A DNA stretch of 44,335 bases from Bacteroides caecigallinarum. GTDB lineage: Bacteria > Bacteroidota > Bacteroidia > Bacteroidales > Bacteroidaceae. The first letter of the stretch is position 1; each line of letters starts with the position of its first letter. Location of the stretch: contig NZ_JADYTF010000014.1 of assembly GCF_021530995.1 (NCBI RefSeq), positions 1-44,335 of the forward strand. Direction: 5' to 3'. The position numbers were made by a program, and so were the translations under genes. Under the pieces are notes generated by a model. That model made no database searches. It had not been told where the DNA came from and saw only the letters and a program-made list of their open reading frames with translations. This document shows positions 35,900 to 44,274 of the stretch, piece by piece.

Positions 35900-37489
35900 A
35901 TGGCAGATAATACTATAAAACCCAGCGAAGTCTCGGAAGTATTGCTACAGCAGCTTGAAGGTATCGACACTTCACTGAAATTTGATGAGGTGGGTACCGT
36001 GCTGCAGGTGAGCGATGGTGTGGTCCGTATATATGGCTTGCGTAATGCAGAAGCCAACGAGCTGCTGAAATTCGAGAACGGAGTTATGGGTACCGTAATG
36101 AATCTGGAAGAGGACAATGTGGGTGCCGTCCTGCTTGGTCCTACTGACCAGATTAAGGAGGGAATGATAGTAAAACGTACCAAACATATCGCTTCAATCA
36201 ATGTAGGTGAGGGTATGTTGGGACGTGTAATCGACCCTCTGGGTGTTCCATTGGATGGACGCGGCGACATCTTAGGTGAAACATTCGAGATGCCGCTTGA
36301 ACGTAAGGCTCCGGGAGTTATCTTCCGTCAGCCTGTAACTGAACCGTTGCAGACTGGTCTGAAAGCTATCGATGCTATGATTCCTATAGGACGCGGACAG
36401 CGTGAGTTGATTATCGGCGACCGTCAGACAGGTAAGACTGCAATAGCTATTGATACAATCATCAATCAGCGTTCAAATTATGAAGCAGGAAATCCGGTTT
36501 ACTGTATATATGTAGCAATAGGTCAGAAAGGTTCTACTGTGGCAAGTATAGTTAATGCACTTCGTGAACGTGGTGCTATGGATTATACAGTGGTAGTTGC
36601 AGCTACAGCCTCAGACCCTGCAGCAATGCAGTATTTCGCTCCGTTTGCCGGTGCTGCTATCGGTGAATATTTCCGTGATACCGGTCGTCATGCATTGGTT
36701 GTATATGATGACTTGTCAAAACAGGCGGTAGCTTATCGTGAGGTATCACTTATCCTTCGCCGTCCTTCAGGACGTGAAGCATATCCTGGTGATATCTTCT
36801 ATCTGCATTCACGTTTGCTTGAACGTGCTGCAAAGATAATCAGCCAGCAGGAAGTGGCAGAACAGATGAATGACTTGCCTGAAAGCCTGAAAGGAAGAGT
36901 TAAGGCCGGTGGTTCGCTCACAGCATTGCCTATCATTGAAACTCAGGCAGGCGACGTATCAGCATATATCCCTACAAACGTGATTTCAATCACTGACGGT
37001 CAGATATTCCTTGAAACAGACCTCTTTAACCAAGGTTTCCGTCCTGCTATCAACGTAGGTATCTCTGTATCACGTGTTGGTGGTAGTGCGCAGATCAAGA
37101 GTATGAAGAAGGTGGCAGGTACACTGAAAATTGACCAGGCGCAGTATCGCGAACTTGAAGCATTCTCAAAGTTCAGCAGTGATATGGACCCTGTTACAGC
37201 AATGGCTATCGACCGTGGACGTAAGAATAACCAGTTGCTTATTCAGCCACAGTACTCACCTATGCCGGTAGGAGAACAGATTGCAATTCTTTATTGCGGT
37301 ACTCACGGATTGATGCGTGAAGTTCCACTTGATAAAGTACGTAGCTTCCAGGATACATTCCTTTCAACTCTTCGTGTGAACCATAAAGAAGATGTGATAG
37401 ATGTTTTGTCCAGCGGACAGATAAATGATGCTGTAACGGCTATTATAGAAAAAGTGGCAGCAGAAACTGCAGTTCAATATAAACAGTAA
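35900..37489 (+). CDS. atpA: F1Fo ATP synthase subunit alpha
   Basis: Alpha carries the non-catalytic nucleotide sites and alternates with beta. The 529-residue protein has the P-loop GDRQTGKT at 173-180, GIRNAEA-like N-terminal barrel sequence ([16 protein letters not shown]), [47 protein letters not shown], and [17 protein letters not shown]. It starts 19 bases after atpH and ends 5 bases before atpG. Confidence 0.97.
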   Translation: MADNTIKPSEVSEVLLQQLEGIDTSLKFDEVGTVLQVSDGVVRIYGLRNAEANELLKFENGVMGTVMNLEEDNVGAVLLGPTDQIKEGMIVKRTKHIASINVGEGMLGRVIDPLGVPLDGRGDILGETFEMPLERKAPGVIFRQPVTEPLQTGLKAIDAMIPIGRGQRELIIGDRQTGKTAIAIDTIINQRSNYEAGNPVYCIYVAIGQKGSTVASIVNALRERGAMDYTVVVAATASDPAAMQYFAPFAGAAIGEYFRDTGRHALVVYDDLSKQAVAYREVSLILRRPSGREAYPGDIFYLHSRLLERAAKIISQQEVAEQMNDLPESLKGRVKAGGSLTALPIIETQAGDVSAYIPTNVISITDGQIFLETDLFNQGFRPAINVGISVSRVGGSAQIKSMKKVAGTLKIDQAQYRELEAFSKFSSDMDPVTAMAIDRGRKNNQLLIQPQYSPMPVGEQIAILYCGTHGLMREVPLDKVRSFQDTFLSTLRVNHKEDVIDVLSSGQINDAVTAIIEKVAAETAVQYKQ

Positions 37490-37494
37490 TTATT

Positions 37495-38379
37495 ATGGCA
37501 TCGCTGAAAGAAGTTAAAAGTAGAATAAACTCTATAAACGGTACGCTGAAGATTACTTCGGCCATGAAGATGGTGGCGTCGGCAAAACTGCACAAGGCTC
37601 AGGAAGCTATTGAAAATATGCTTCCATACGAGAATAAGCTCCATGGAATTCTGAGAGATTTCTTGGCGTCCGGCGTTTCTGTTCAGACTCCTTTATCTGT
37701 CAACAAACAGGTAAAGAAGGTGGCTATAGTGGCTTTTGCTTCGAACAGCAGTCTTTGTGGAGGATATAATGCAAATGTTATCAGACATTTGTCAGCCTTG
37801 ATTGACGAGTATTCTGCTAAAGTAGGAAAGGAGAATATCCTGATTTATCCTGTAGGAAGGAAAATAGCTGAGGCAGTAAAGAAAATGGGAATGGAAGTGG
37901 CAGGAGATTATCAGCACATGAGTGGGAAACCTAATTATCAGGATGCTTCCGGTTTGGCTTCTGAGCTCATGAGCAGATTTCTTAAAGGTGAGATACAGAA
38001 AGTTGACTTGCTGTATAATCACTTCAAGTCAACGTCATCACAGATTCTGACTCATGAAACTTATCTTCCAGTTGATGTAAACGGACAGGTTACCAATACT
38101 GATAACTCTGAAGTAAAAGAACATTGTTCCGATTACATTATTGAGCCTTCCTCTGAAGTGATAATGAACTCGCTAGTTCCTAAAGTTCTAAGAATGAAGA
38201 TTTATACGGTATTGCTTGACGCTGCAGCATCTGAACATGCTGCCCGTACGATGGCAATGCAGATAGCTACTGACAATGCCAACGATTTGATCCAGGAATT
38301 GACATTGGTGTACAATAAGAGCCGTCAGCAGGCTATTACCAATGAATTGCTTGATATCGTGGGTGGAACAATGGCTTAA
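37495..38379 (+). CDS. atpG: F1Fo ATP synthase subunit gamma
   Basis: Gamma is the rotating shaft of F1. The 294-residue protein has the N-terminal helix SLKEVKSRINSINGTLKITSAMKMVASAKLHKAQ and the C-terminal helix AASEHAARTMAMQIATDNANDLIQELTLVYNKSRQQAITNELLDIVGG, which form the central coiled coil. It is the last gene of the operon and is followed by a terminator. Confidence 0.97.
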   Translation: MASLKEVKSRINSINGTLKITSAMKMVASAKLHKAQEAIENMLPYENKLHGILRDFLASGVSVQTPLSVNKQVKKVAIVAFASNSSLCGGYNANVIRHLSALIDEYSAKVGKENILIYPVGRKIAEAVKKMGMEVAGDYQHMSGKPNYQDASGLASELMSRFLKGEIQKVDLLYNHFKSTSSQILTHETYLPVDVNGQVTNTDNSEVKEHCSDYIIEPSSEVIMNSLVPKVLRMKIYTVLLDAAASEHAARTMAMQIATDNANDLIQELTLVYNKSRQQAITNELLDIVGGTMA

Positions 38380-38401
38380 TTACATTTTATTATTAATAAA
38401 T

Positions 38402-38452
38402 AAAGGCATTATGATGTGTTGTTTTTAATGACATATTATAGTGCCTTTCTTG
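38402..38452 (+). terminator. atp operon terminator
   Basis: The arms 38402-38419 (AAAGGCATTATGATGTGT) and 38431-38448 pair over most of 18 positions, and T-rich sequence follows. It lies 22 bases past the atpG stop. Confidence 0.75.
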
Positions 38453-38525
38453 TATCCCTATACATTGTAGGGAAATTCCTCTCAAACTATAGGATTTTAC
38501 TTTATAAATACTTGTCGGAAGTATA

Positions 38526-38533
38526 TACCTTTG
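38526..38533 (+). promoter_or_regulatory. Candidate promoter of the small lipoprotein gene
   Basis: TACCTTTG is a perfect TAnnTTTG about 33 bases before the ATG, with TTTA at 38501-38504 as a weak -33 element 21 bases upstream. Confidence 0.5.
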
Positions 38534-38566
38534 TACCAAGGAAATAAAGAAGAACAGGAGGTAGAT

Positions 38567-39001
38567 ATGAAACGGTTATATAGGATTTTTGTGTTTCCGG
38601 CATTAATCTTTGCTTTTACAGTTTTATTTTCATCGTGTGAATATGTAGGGATTGGAATTGAGATTGGAAACGGTACTAACGATTATCGTGAGTCTACTTA
38701 TTATTTATGTAGTAGGACATGGGTAGAGGAGTGGACCGATAATTACGGAGATTATCATTGTCAGGAGCTTCGTTTTTATGACAACAATACAGGAGTAGAT
38801 TATATATTGACAGTGGACCGTCGTGGCTTTCGTCAGGAATCTTCCTATACATTTGTATGGGACTGGTATGATGCTAATTACACAAGTTTACGTTTGAAGT
38901 ATGGAGCTAATGATTATTCATATATGAACAATATTTTTATGGGTAATAATCGTTTGGAATGTCTTCTTGATGGATATCCGGCTTATTTCTATGGAAATTA
39001 A
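38567..39001 (+). CDS. Small lipoprotein of unknown function
   Basis: This 144-residue protein has a lipoprotein signal peptide with lipobox FSSC (Cys24). The mature part is rich in Tyr, Trp, Asp and Asn, with alternating strands (RTWVEEWTDNYGDYHCQELRFYDNNTGVDY and SYTFVWDWYDANYTSLRLKY), which suggests a small lipocalin-like barrel. I do not recognise the family beyond its general likeness to small Bacteroidales lipoproteins. The start is set by an unusually strong AGGAGG at 38556-38561. Its own promoter and the atp terminator upstream show that it is a separate unit. Confidence 0.8.
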   Translation: MKRLYRIFVFPALIFAFTVLFSSCEYVGIGIEIGNGTNDYRESTYYLCSRTWVEEWTDNYGDYHCQELRFYDNNTGVDYILTVDRRGFRQESSYTFVWDWYDANYTSLRLKYGANDYSYMNNIFMGNNRLECLLDGYPAYFYGN

Positions 39002-39110
39002 ACAAAAGTAATGAACAAAAATAGCTTTAGATTTGTTGTATATAAAAATAAGAAAAGTAAAACTCATAGATAGTATTTAAGATAATTAATTTTTTAGTTT
39101 ATTCGTGTGG

Positions 39111-39153
39111 CTGTACCTCATTGTTTTCAGGATAATGTAGGTACAGTTTTTTT
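39111..39153 (+). terminator. Plus-strand terminator at the chromosome/element border
   Basis: CTGTACCT (39111-39118) pairs with AGGTACAG (39139-39146); CATT and AATG extend the stem past one bulged T. Seven T follow directly. Confidence 0.85.
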
Positions 39154-39175
39154 GTATGCTGTTGATATAAAGAAA

Positions 39176-39207
39176 ACGAGGTAGATAATAAAAAATATCT
39201 ACCTCGT
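39176..39207 (-). terminator. Minus-strand terminator of the repressor unit
   Basis: ACGAGGTAGATA (39176-39187) and TATCTACCTCGT (39196-39207) form a perfect 12-bp stem with an 8-base A/T loop. On the minus strand TTTTCTTTA follows. It converges with the plus-strand terminator 22 bases to the left. Confidence 0.8.
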
Positions 39208-39228
39208 AAATTTATTAAATTGCAAATA

Positions 39229-39405
39229 TTATTCCTCTATCGCAGCTTGGGCCTCTCCAATACATATCTGTGTTTCAACAAGATGCAATCTTTGTGTATG
39301 TAATCTGTATGCATCTTGATATAATCCCATACAATGCTTGGAACAGTTGCAATAGATATTAAGGATGAATGATTTGACCTCTCTGTAACGAGATGACGCA
39401 TTCAT
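39229..39405 (-). CDS. Small Cys-containing protein after the repressor gene
   Basis: An open frame of 58 codons runs from ATG at 39405 to TAA, between the repressor stop (17 bases upstream) and the minus-strand terminator. The product starts MNASSRYREVKSF and has C19, C21 and C25 in YCNCSKHC, then a hydrophilic helix ending in IEE. The placement inside the same transcript as the repressor supports it; the weak ribosome-binding region and small size argue for caution. No family was recognised. Confidence 0.45.
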   Translation of the reverse strand: MNASSRYREVKSFILNIYCNCSKHCMGLYQDAYRLHTQRLHLVETQICIGEAQAAIEE

Positions 39406-39422
39406 TTAAATTTCAGTATTGT

Positions 39423-39875
39423 TTATTTCCTATCTTTCAATAGTTCAATAATCACGTCCTTATCCTTAAGGTTTGAATCAAGACGTAAAATCTGTGAGTT
39501 CAGACTCTCTATCTGCTCCTTCAGAAGCTTGATTGTTTCCCTCAAGTTCTCAGTTTCTTTCTTTTCGCTGGATAACTGTACGGCCAGTTCCGCATCACCT
39601 ATCAGGTTGTTTGCATTACCGTCCAATGCAACGGCTGCAAGGTGTGCCGATATATTATGCTGTCTCGGACAGAAAAGGGAAAAGAAATTGAAGTCCAATG
39701 CTTCGCTGACTTTAATAAGCCTGCTCGTTTCCATTGTCTCCCTTTCCAGTATTCGGTTTATGTGCTGCTGCGGCACACCGATTTTGCGCCCAAGCTCAGA
39801 TTTGCTCAATCCAAGCTCGTTGCGTCTTTTGTCGATAGCCTGACCTACATGCACGTGTTTTATGTCATTATCCAT
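39423..39875 (-). CDS. XRE-family helix-turn-helix regulator with coiled-coil tail
   Basis: This 150-residue protein has an HTH at about 12-60 (IDKRRNELGLSKSELGRKIGVPQQHINRILE), the Cro/CI-type fold. Residues about 100-150 form a Leu-heptad coiled coil (ENLRETIKLLKEQIESLNSQILRLDSNLKDKD), probably for dimerisation. It reads away from the primase-helicase run, across a region packed with inverted repeats and overlapping promoters, which is the usual layout of a mobile-element repressor. It probably controls itself and the small HTH genes. Confidence 0.87.
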   Translation of the reverse strand: MDNDIKHVHVGQAIDKRRNELGLSKSELGRKIGVPQQHINRILERETMETSRLIKVSEALDFNFFSLFCPRQHNISAHLAAVALDGNANNLIGDAELAVQLSSEKKETENLRETIKLLKEQIESLNSQILRLDSNLKDKDVIIELLKDRK

Positions 39876-39924
39876 GCGATTCCTTCAATAAATACATCTT
39901 AAACAATAAATCATCAAACAAATA

Positions 39925-39991
39925 TTTGGTTATATAAACCATTTTATGTTACTTTGTGGTGTAACCTATTCATTTGGTGAATACAAAGTTA
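39925..39991. promoter_or_regulatory. Divergent promoters with three operator-like inverted repeats
   Basis: Plus promoter: TTTG 39925-39928 and, 20 bases on, TTACTTTG 39949-39956. Minus promoter (for the repressor): TAACTTTG as the complement of 39984-39991. Inverted repeats: TGGTT-5-AACCA (39927-39941), GTTAC-8-GTAAC (39948-39965) and ATTCA-5-TGAAT (39968-39982). The repeats overlap both promoters, as expected for a repressor switch. Confidence 0.6.
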
Positions 39992-40019
39992 AACATTAAA
40001 TATTAAACATCCAACAATT

Positions 40020-40211
40020 ATGTCTGAAAACTTAGAAAAAATCCGTCCGGCACTTGTTGCCCTTGAAGTAGGTGAATCCGTTTCATTCCCCATTTCACGT
40101 TTGAAAAGCGTCCGTACACAGGCCTCAGAGCTTGGTGCCATCTACAACCGCCAGTTCAAGACCAGGACTGACAGGGAAAACCATACCATTACGGTCAAAC
40201 GGACAGTATAG
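40020..40211 (+). CDS. Small basic protein of unknown function
   Basis: This 63-residue protein reads SENLEKIRPALVALEVGESVSFPISRLKSVRTQASELGAIYNRQ-like across its length, with a predicted strand, helix, strand order and a basic C-terminal strand (HTITVKRTV). I cannot name the family. Such short beta-alpha-beta proteins are common in early regions of Bacteroidales mobile elements and phages. It is first in the plus-strand run, directly after the divergent promoter region, and 18 bases before the next gene. Confidence 0.75.
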   Translation: MSENLEKIRPALVALEVGESVSFPISRLKSVRTQASELGAIYNRQFKTRTDRENHTITVKRTV

Positions 40212-40229
40212 AAACCAAATCAGGTTTAT

Positions 40230-40544
40230 ATGAAGATATTACAGTTTCTGGACCATCTTATACCATATGAAACATTCCTGAATGACCTGTCCTCCAGAAT
40301 TGTCAGGCAACTGAAAGCCGACAAGGATGATCCTGAATTCATCAGCCAGAGAAAGGCATACGAGCTTTTTGGCCGCAGGAATGTGGAACGGTGGAAACGT
40401 CAGGGAAAGGTGGTTTCCTATAAAAGACCGGGTAAGGTGGAATACCGCACGGCAGACCTCAGGCTCCTGCAGCGTACCACCCAGGATTATTTTGATGAAA
40501 GTCAGCCGAAACAGGCTGAAAGACCAGTCAAAAAAGACAAATAA
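40230..40544 (+). CDS. Small protein with MerR/excisionase-like helix-turn-helix
   Basis: This 104-residue protein has a possible winged helix at about 35-80: FISQRKAYELFGRRNVERWKRQGKV with a basic strand KRPGKVEYRTADL. An N-terminal helix (1-30) and a charged tail rich in Lys and Gln surround it. The pattern fits the excisionase/MerR-type HTH_17 group that binds DNA in mobile elements, but no family match can be proven. It is 18 bases after the 63-residue protein gene. Confidence 0.7.
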   Translation: MKILQFLDHLIPYETFLNDLSSRIVRQLKADKDDPEFISQRKAYELFGRRNVERWKRQGKVVSYKRPGKVEYRTADLRLLQRTTQDYFDESQPKQAERPVKKDK

Positions 40545-40556
40545 TAAACGTATTAT

Positions 40557-40601
40557 GGCTAACACTCTAATGTTGATAAACTTTATTTGTTTAGTTTAGC
40601 C
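40557..40601 (+). promoter_or_regulatory. Nested hairpin with short reading frame
   Basis: GGCTAA (40557-40562) pairs with TTAGCC (40596-40601), and TAAAC (40577-40581) with GTTTA (40589-40593) inside it. A 14-codon frame (ATG at 40555, MANTLMLINFICLV) spans it. It may be part of a leader for the downstream HTH gene. Confidence 0.4.
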
Positions 40602-40646
40602 GTGATACTCTATGAAATATAAAGAAAGCAATTATAGTAGGTACAG

Positions 40647-40716
40647 GAATGTGCGTCAGTAACCTTTGTTCACCAGCTTAACAATAAAGCCGGCAGGTCT
40701 TTTGTATCGCACATCC
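40647..40716 (+). promoter_or_regulatory. Structured element before the second HTH gene
   Basis: An outer stem of ATGTGCG (40649-40655) and CGCACAT (40708-40714), flanked by GG and CC with one bulged A, encloses ACCT/AGGT (40662-40665 and 40694-40697) and GCTT/AAGC (40676-40679, 40687-40690). It ends 18 bases before the ATG at 40734. It could be a cis-acting RNA leader or an origin/recombination site. Confidence 0.5.
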
Positions 40717-40733
40717 ATAATGATTTTATAATA

Positions 40734-40937
40734 ATGAAAGAAATCAGACCAGCGTGCGATCCAAACGGTGTCTATTCAGTCAAGCGCACCTGTGCTGAAC
40801 TCGGTATCAGCAACAAGACACTCAAAAAATACAGAGAAAACGGGTATATCCAACCGCTCAATCCTAATAATGTCAGCCGTCCTAAATACTCCGGCCAGTC
40901 AATAATCGATTGTTGGAACCTGCTCAGTACGTTATGA
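40734..40937 (+). CDS. Excisionase/MerR-like helix-turn-helix protein
   Basis: This 67-residue protein has a single HTH: VYSVKRTCAELGISNKTLKKYRENGYIQPL followed by SRPKYSGQSIIDCW. That is the compact HTH_17/MerR arrangement used by excisionases and by small replication or transfer regulators. It overlaps the primase-helicase gene by 4 bases (ATGA), so the two are translationally coupled, which suggests a role in initiating or controlling replication of the element. Confidence 0.78.
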   Translation: MKEIRPACDPNGVYSVKRTCAELGISNKTLKKYRENGYIQPLNPNNVSRPKYSGQSIIDCWNLLSTL

Positions 40938-43900
40938 TAAGCGAAACAACCATACGTAAAGTAAGGGAACTTGCCATAGAAGAAGTACTCAGTCCTTATG
41001 TCAGGCTGTCCAGAAAAGGCTCAACCCTGATGGGACTTTGTCCTTTCCATACTGAGAAGACCGGTTCCTTTGCTGTCACTCCCAGCAAGAATCTCTTCCA
41101 CTGTTTCAGCTGTAACCGTGGCGGTGATTCTATTACTTTTATAATGGAAAAGGAAAAACTTTCCTTCAGTGCCGCCGTGGAATTTATTGCCAGGAACCAT
41201 AATATTCCGGTAGAATACATCAGTGAAGAGCGCAGTGAGGAACAGCTGGCCGAAGCTAGGCACCGGGAGTCTCTTCTGACAGTTCTCGACACAGTACAGT
41301 CTTTCTTCCTGCAAAATTTAAGAGCAACAGACAAGGAAGAGAGCCTTGATGCCAGAACCTACGCATACAGCCGGTGGCATGAGGAGCTCTGTGCCTTTGC
41401 CGGAATAGGCTATGCACCGAAGGACGGTCAGGCCTTTATGGATTTCTGCAGAAGCAAGGCTTTGAACGAAGAACTGCTGTACGAACTCGGTATGTTCAAG
41501 CGTGGCGAGGACGGCAACACATACGCCATGTTCCGACAGCGTATCATGATTCCAGTGAGAAACAGATGGGGACGCATCATTGCCTATACGGCCAGATACA
41601 TCGGAGACAACAGGAAAGCTCCCAAGTATATCAACTCGGCAACAAGCATGATTTACTCCAAGGGAGAAACAGTATTCGGCATTGACCGTGCCGTCAGATT
41701 GCGTGATGCCGACTATTATATCATTGTGGAAGGTGCTCCTGATGTCCTGAGAATGCAGTCGATTGGATACGACAATACAGTAGCGTCACTTGGAACAGCT
41801 TGGAGTGACGTCCAGTTTGAGCAGCTGAAGAAATATGTATCCTCACTCTGTTTCATTCCAGATTCGGATATTGCGGAAGGCAAGCCATACGGACCTGGAT
41901 TTGAGGCGGTGATGTCTAATGGAGCTGCAGCCATAAGAAAAGGATTCCATGTAACAGTCAGGGAACTTCCTTTCGCAGAAATACCATCCGGGACAGAAGG
42001 AGAAGTACAATATGCCAAGAATGATGCCGACAGCTATATCCGCAGCAGGGAGGATTACACTTCACTTCCTGAAAAGCATTTCATTATCTGGCTTGCACAG
42101 AAACGTTTTCTGGTAGCCGGTTCCATGGTAGAGGAAAGAAAGTGTGTTGCGGAAATAGCAGACCTGCTGCGCTATATAAAGGACCAGCTTGTGTATGACC
42201 AGTGCATAGAACAGCTCTCCAGACTGCACGGCAAGGTAAAGCTATGGCGTGATGCCGTTACCCAGGCACGTGGAGAAGCCAGGAGAAGAAATGACAAACC
42301 TGCGGCCATGAACGAGATGCAGCGTGAAGCGGAGCTGCTGCGCCAGTTCGGACTGTTCGTCAGGGAAAACTGTTACTACTCCATCGGTGAAGATGATGAT
42401 GAACCGTCAAGAATCTCCAACTTCATCATGGAACCGCTGTTCCATATCGAGGATGAGATAAACGGAACCAGAATCTTCCGCATGAGGAATATGTACAATG
42501 TATGCAGGGTCATAGAACTGAAGGAGTCTGAATTATGCTCGCTGAGCAACTTCCAGCAGAAGGTCGGTTCACTGGGCAATTATGTATGGCTCGCCAAGAT
42601 AGACAAACTTAACCGTGTAAAGGAATACCTGTATTCAAAGACCGATACGGCAGAACGTATCAGAAAACTCGGCTGGAATGCGGCTGAAGGAATCTTTGCT
42701 TTTGGTAACGGAATATTTTTTGCAGGCACATTCAATACCGTAGATGAATTGGGTATTGTCCGTGGAATCAACGGCAAGGCCTTCTATATACCGGCCACTT
42801 CAAAAATCTATCTAAACAATCCGGAGATATTCCAGTTTGAGAGACTTATGGTACATGAGAACCGTAACGGGATAAAGCTGCATGACTTTGTAGGCAGACT
42901 AATGGAAGTGTTCGGTGAGAATGCAAGCGTAGCCTTCTGTTACCTTCTTGCCACCCTCTTCCGTGACATCATATTCAGACGTACCCGCCACTTTCCCATC
43001 CTGAACCTTTTCGGTGAGAAAGGAACCGGTAAGACAACCCTGGCTACTTCCCTCCAGTCCTTTTTCCTGCACGGAGTAGATCCGCCCAACCTTGGAGTAA
43101 CCTCTGTACCGGCCATGAACGACCGTGTGTCACAGGCCGTCAATACTCTTGCCGTGCTTGATGAATACAAGAACGACCTCGACATCCGCAAGATAGCCTA
43201 TCTGAAAGGACTCTGGGGCGGTGGTGGCCAGACCAAAAAGAATACGAATACAGACGGGATGGCAGCACAGACCATTGTCACAACAGGTGTTGCCCTTTGC
43301 GGCCAGGACAAGCCTACTCAGGATATGGCACTCTATACCCGTGTCATTTTCCTTGCCTTTTCAAGGACATCATTCAACCAGAATGAGAAAAGGGCCTATG
43401 AAGACCTTGTATCAGTCTGCAATATGGGACTAACCCACCTCACTCTGGAGATACTGGGACACCGGGAACTGTTTGAAAAGAACTTTCCGGAAATATATTC
43501 CATTACCAAGCGTGAGCTGGCTGCGAAACTGGAAAATGAAACCATCCATGACCGTATATTCGGGAACTGGGTTATTCCATTGGCCACCTTCAGAACACTG
43601 GAAACTGTCATTGACATGCCTTTCAGCTATGCAGAATTGTTTGATACGGCAGTCAAAGGAATACGCAACCAGAATGAGCTGGCTCAGGAAAGTTCAGAAA
43701 TAGCGGACTTCTGGAGTATGCTTCAGGGATTCCAGACTTCAGGGAAATGTATCGAGAAGGCACATTACCGCATAAGGTATATGAAATCCTTCCGTCCATT
43801 GTCCGTAAAGGAAGATATAGAATTTAAAGAAGCACGTCCAATTCTTTATCTGAACACGGCAGCCGTGGCGTCACTGTTCAACAGCCGGAATGCAGGTTCA

Positions 43901-44149
43901 ACTTCCAACCGCTCGAACTGGTCCACCATCATGTCTTACCTGAAATCCCATGCCTCATACCTTGGATTGAAGCAGGACAGATTCACCATACTTCTGCCCA
44001 GCGGACTTCCTGACTATACCATTGACATTGTGAATGGCGAGCAGGTTAAGAAGGTAAAGGTAAACCGACCAAAGGCACTGTGCTTTGATTATCTCCAGCT
44101 GAAAGAGACTTTCGGACTGGATCTTGAAACTGAGGTTGTAGCTGAGTAA
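40934..44149 (+). CDS. CHC2-Toprim primase fused to P-loop helicase
   Basis: With the ATG at 40934 (in-frame TTG at 40910 rejected) this is a 1,071-residue replication protein. Residues 33-66 are a DnaG-type CHC2 zinc finger (C36, H39, C57, C60). Residues about 200-250 resemble the DnaG core, and a Toprim domain follows with VEGAPD (E266) and PDSD (D310, D312). The C-terminal half has Walker A GEKGTGKT (694-701) and Walker B VLDEY (D743, E744), with the loops of a ring helicase. Primase plus helicase in one chain resembles the alpha protein of phage P4 and Rep proteins of integrative elements. Its G+C looks higher than the chromosomal genes, a sign of transfer. Confidence 0.85.
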   Translation: MISETTIRKVRELAIEEVLSPYVRLSRKGSTLMGLCPFHTEKTGSFAVTPSKNLFHCFSCNRGGDSITFIMEKEKLSFSAAVEFIARNHNIPVEYISEERSEEQLAEARHRESLLTVLDTVQSFFLQNLRATDKEESLDARTYAYSRWHEELCAFAGIGYAPKDGQAFMDFCRSKALNEELLYELGMFKRGEDGNTYAMFRQRIMIPVRNRWGRIIAYTARYIGDNRKAPKYINSATSMIYSKGETVFGIDRAVRLRDADYYIIVEGAPDVLRMQSIGYDNTVASLGTAWSDVQFEQLKKYVSSLCFIPDSDIAEGKPYGPGFEAVMSNGAAAIRKGFHVTVRELPFAEIPSGTEGEVQYAKNDADSYIRSREDYTSLPEKHFIIWLAQKRFLVAGSMVEERKCVAEIADLLRYIKDQLVYDQCIEQLSRLHGKVKLWRDAVTQARGEARRRNDKPAAMNEMQREAELLRQFGLFVRENCYYSIGEDDDEPSRISNFIMEPLFHIEDEINGTRIFRMRNMYNVCRVIELKESELCSLSNFQQKVGSLGNYVWLAKIDKLNRVKEYLYSKTDTAERIRKLGWNAAEGIFAFGNGIFFAGTFNTVDELGIVRGINGKAFYIPATSKIYLNNPEIFQFERLMVHENRNGIKLHDFVGRLMEVFGENASVAFCYLLATLFRDIIFRRTRHFPILNLFGEKGTGKTTLATSLQSFFLHGVDPPNLGVTSVPAMNDRVSQAVNTLAVLDEYKNDLDIRKIAYLKGLWGGGGQTKKNTNTDGMAAQTIVTTGVALCGQDKPTQDMALYTRVIFLAFSRTSFNQNEKRAYEDLVSVCNMGLTHLTLEILGHRELFEKNFPEIYSITKRELAAKLENETIHDRIFGNWVIPLATFRTLETVIDMPFSYAELFDTAVKGIRNQNELAQESSEIADFWSMLQGFQTSGKCIEKAHYRIRYMKSFRPLSVKEDIEFKEARPILYLNTAAVASLFNSRNAGSTSNRSNWSTIMSYLKSHASYLGLKQDRFTILLPSGLPDYTIDIVNGEQVKKVKVNRPKALCFDYLQLKETFGLDLETEVVAE

Positions 44150-44216
44150 TAGGATTTGTAGGACAGGATTCTTAGCGTATAAAGTTATATGCAGATAGGT
44201 CAAAAAACTGTAGATT

Positions 44217-44240
44217 CCAAAACGAAGTGCAACGTTTTGG
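44217..44240. repeat. Inverted repeat after the primase-helicase gene
   Basis: CCAAAACG (44217-44224) and CGTTTTGG (44233-44240) form a perfect 8-bp stem with an 8-base loop. TCTTTA follows, so weak termination is possible. TAGATTC occurs as a direct repeat at 44211-44217 and 44254-44260 around the stem. Confidence 0.6.
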
Positions 44241-44274
44241 TCTTTAAAAGTAGTAGATTCAAGGAGGAAAGTGT

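Noticed and set aside
39927-39991. CRISPR-like array near the repressor
   Set aside because: The repeats are short inverted repeats, not direct repeats with equal spacers.
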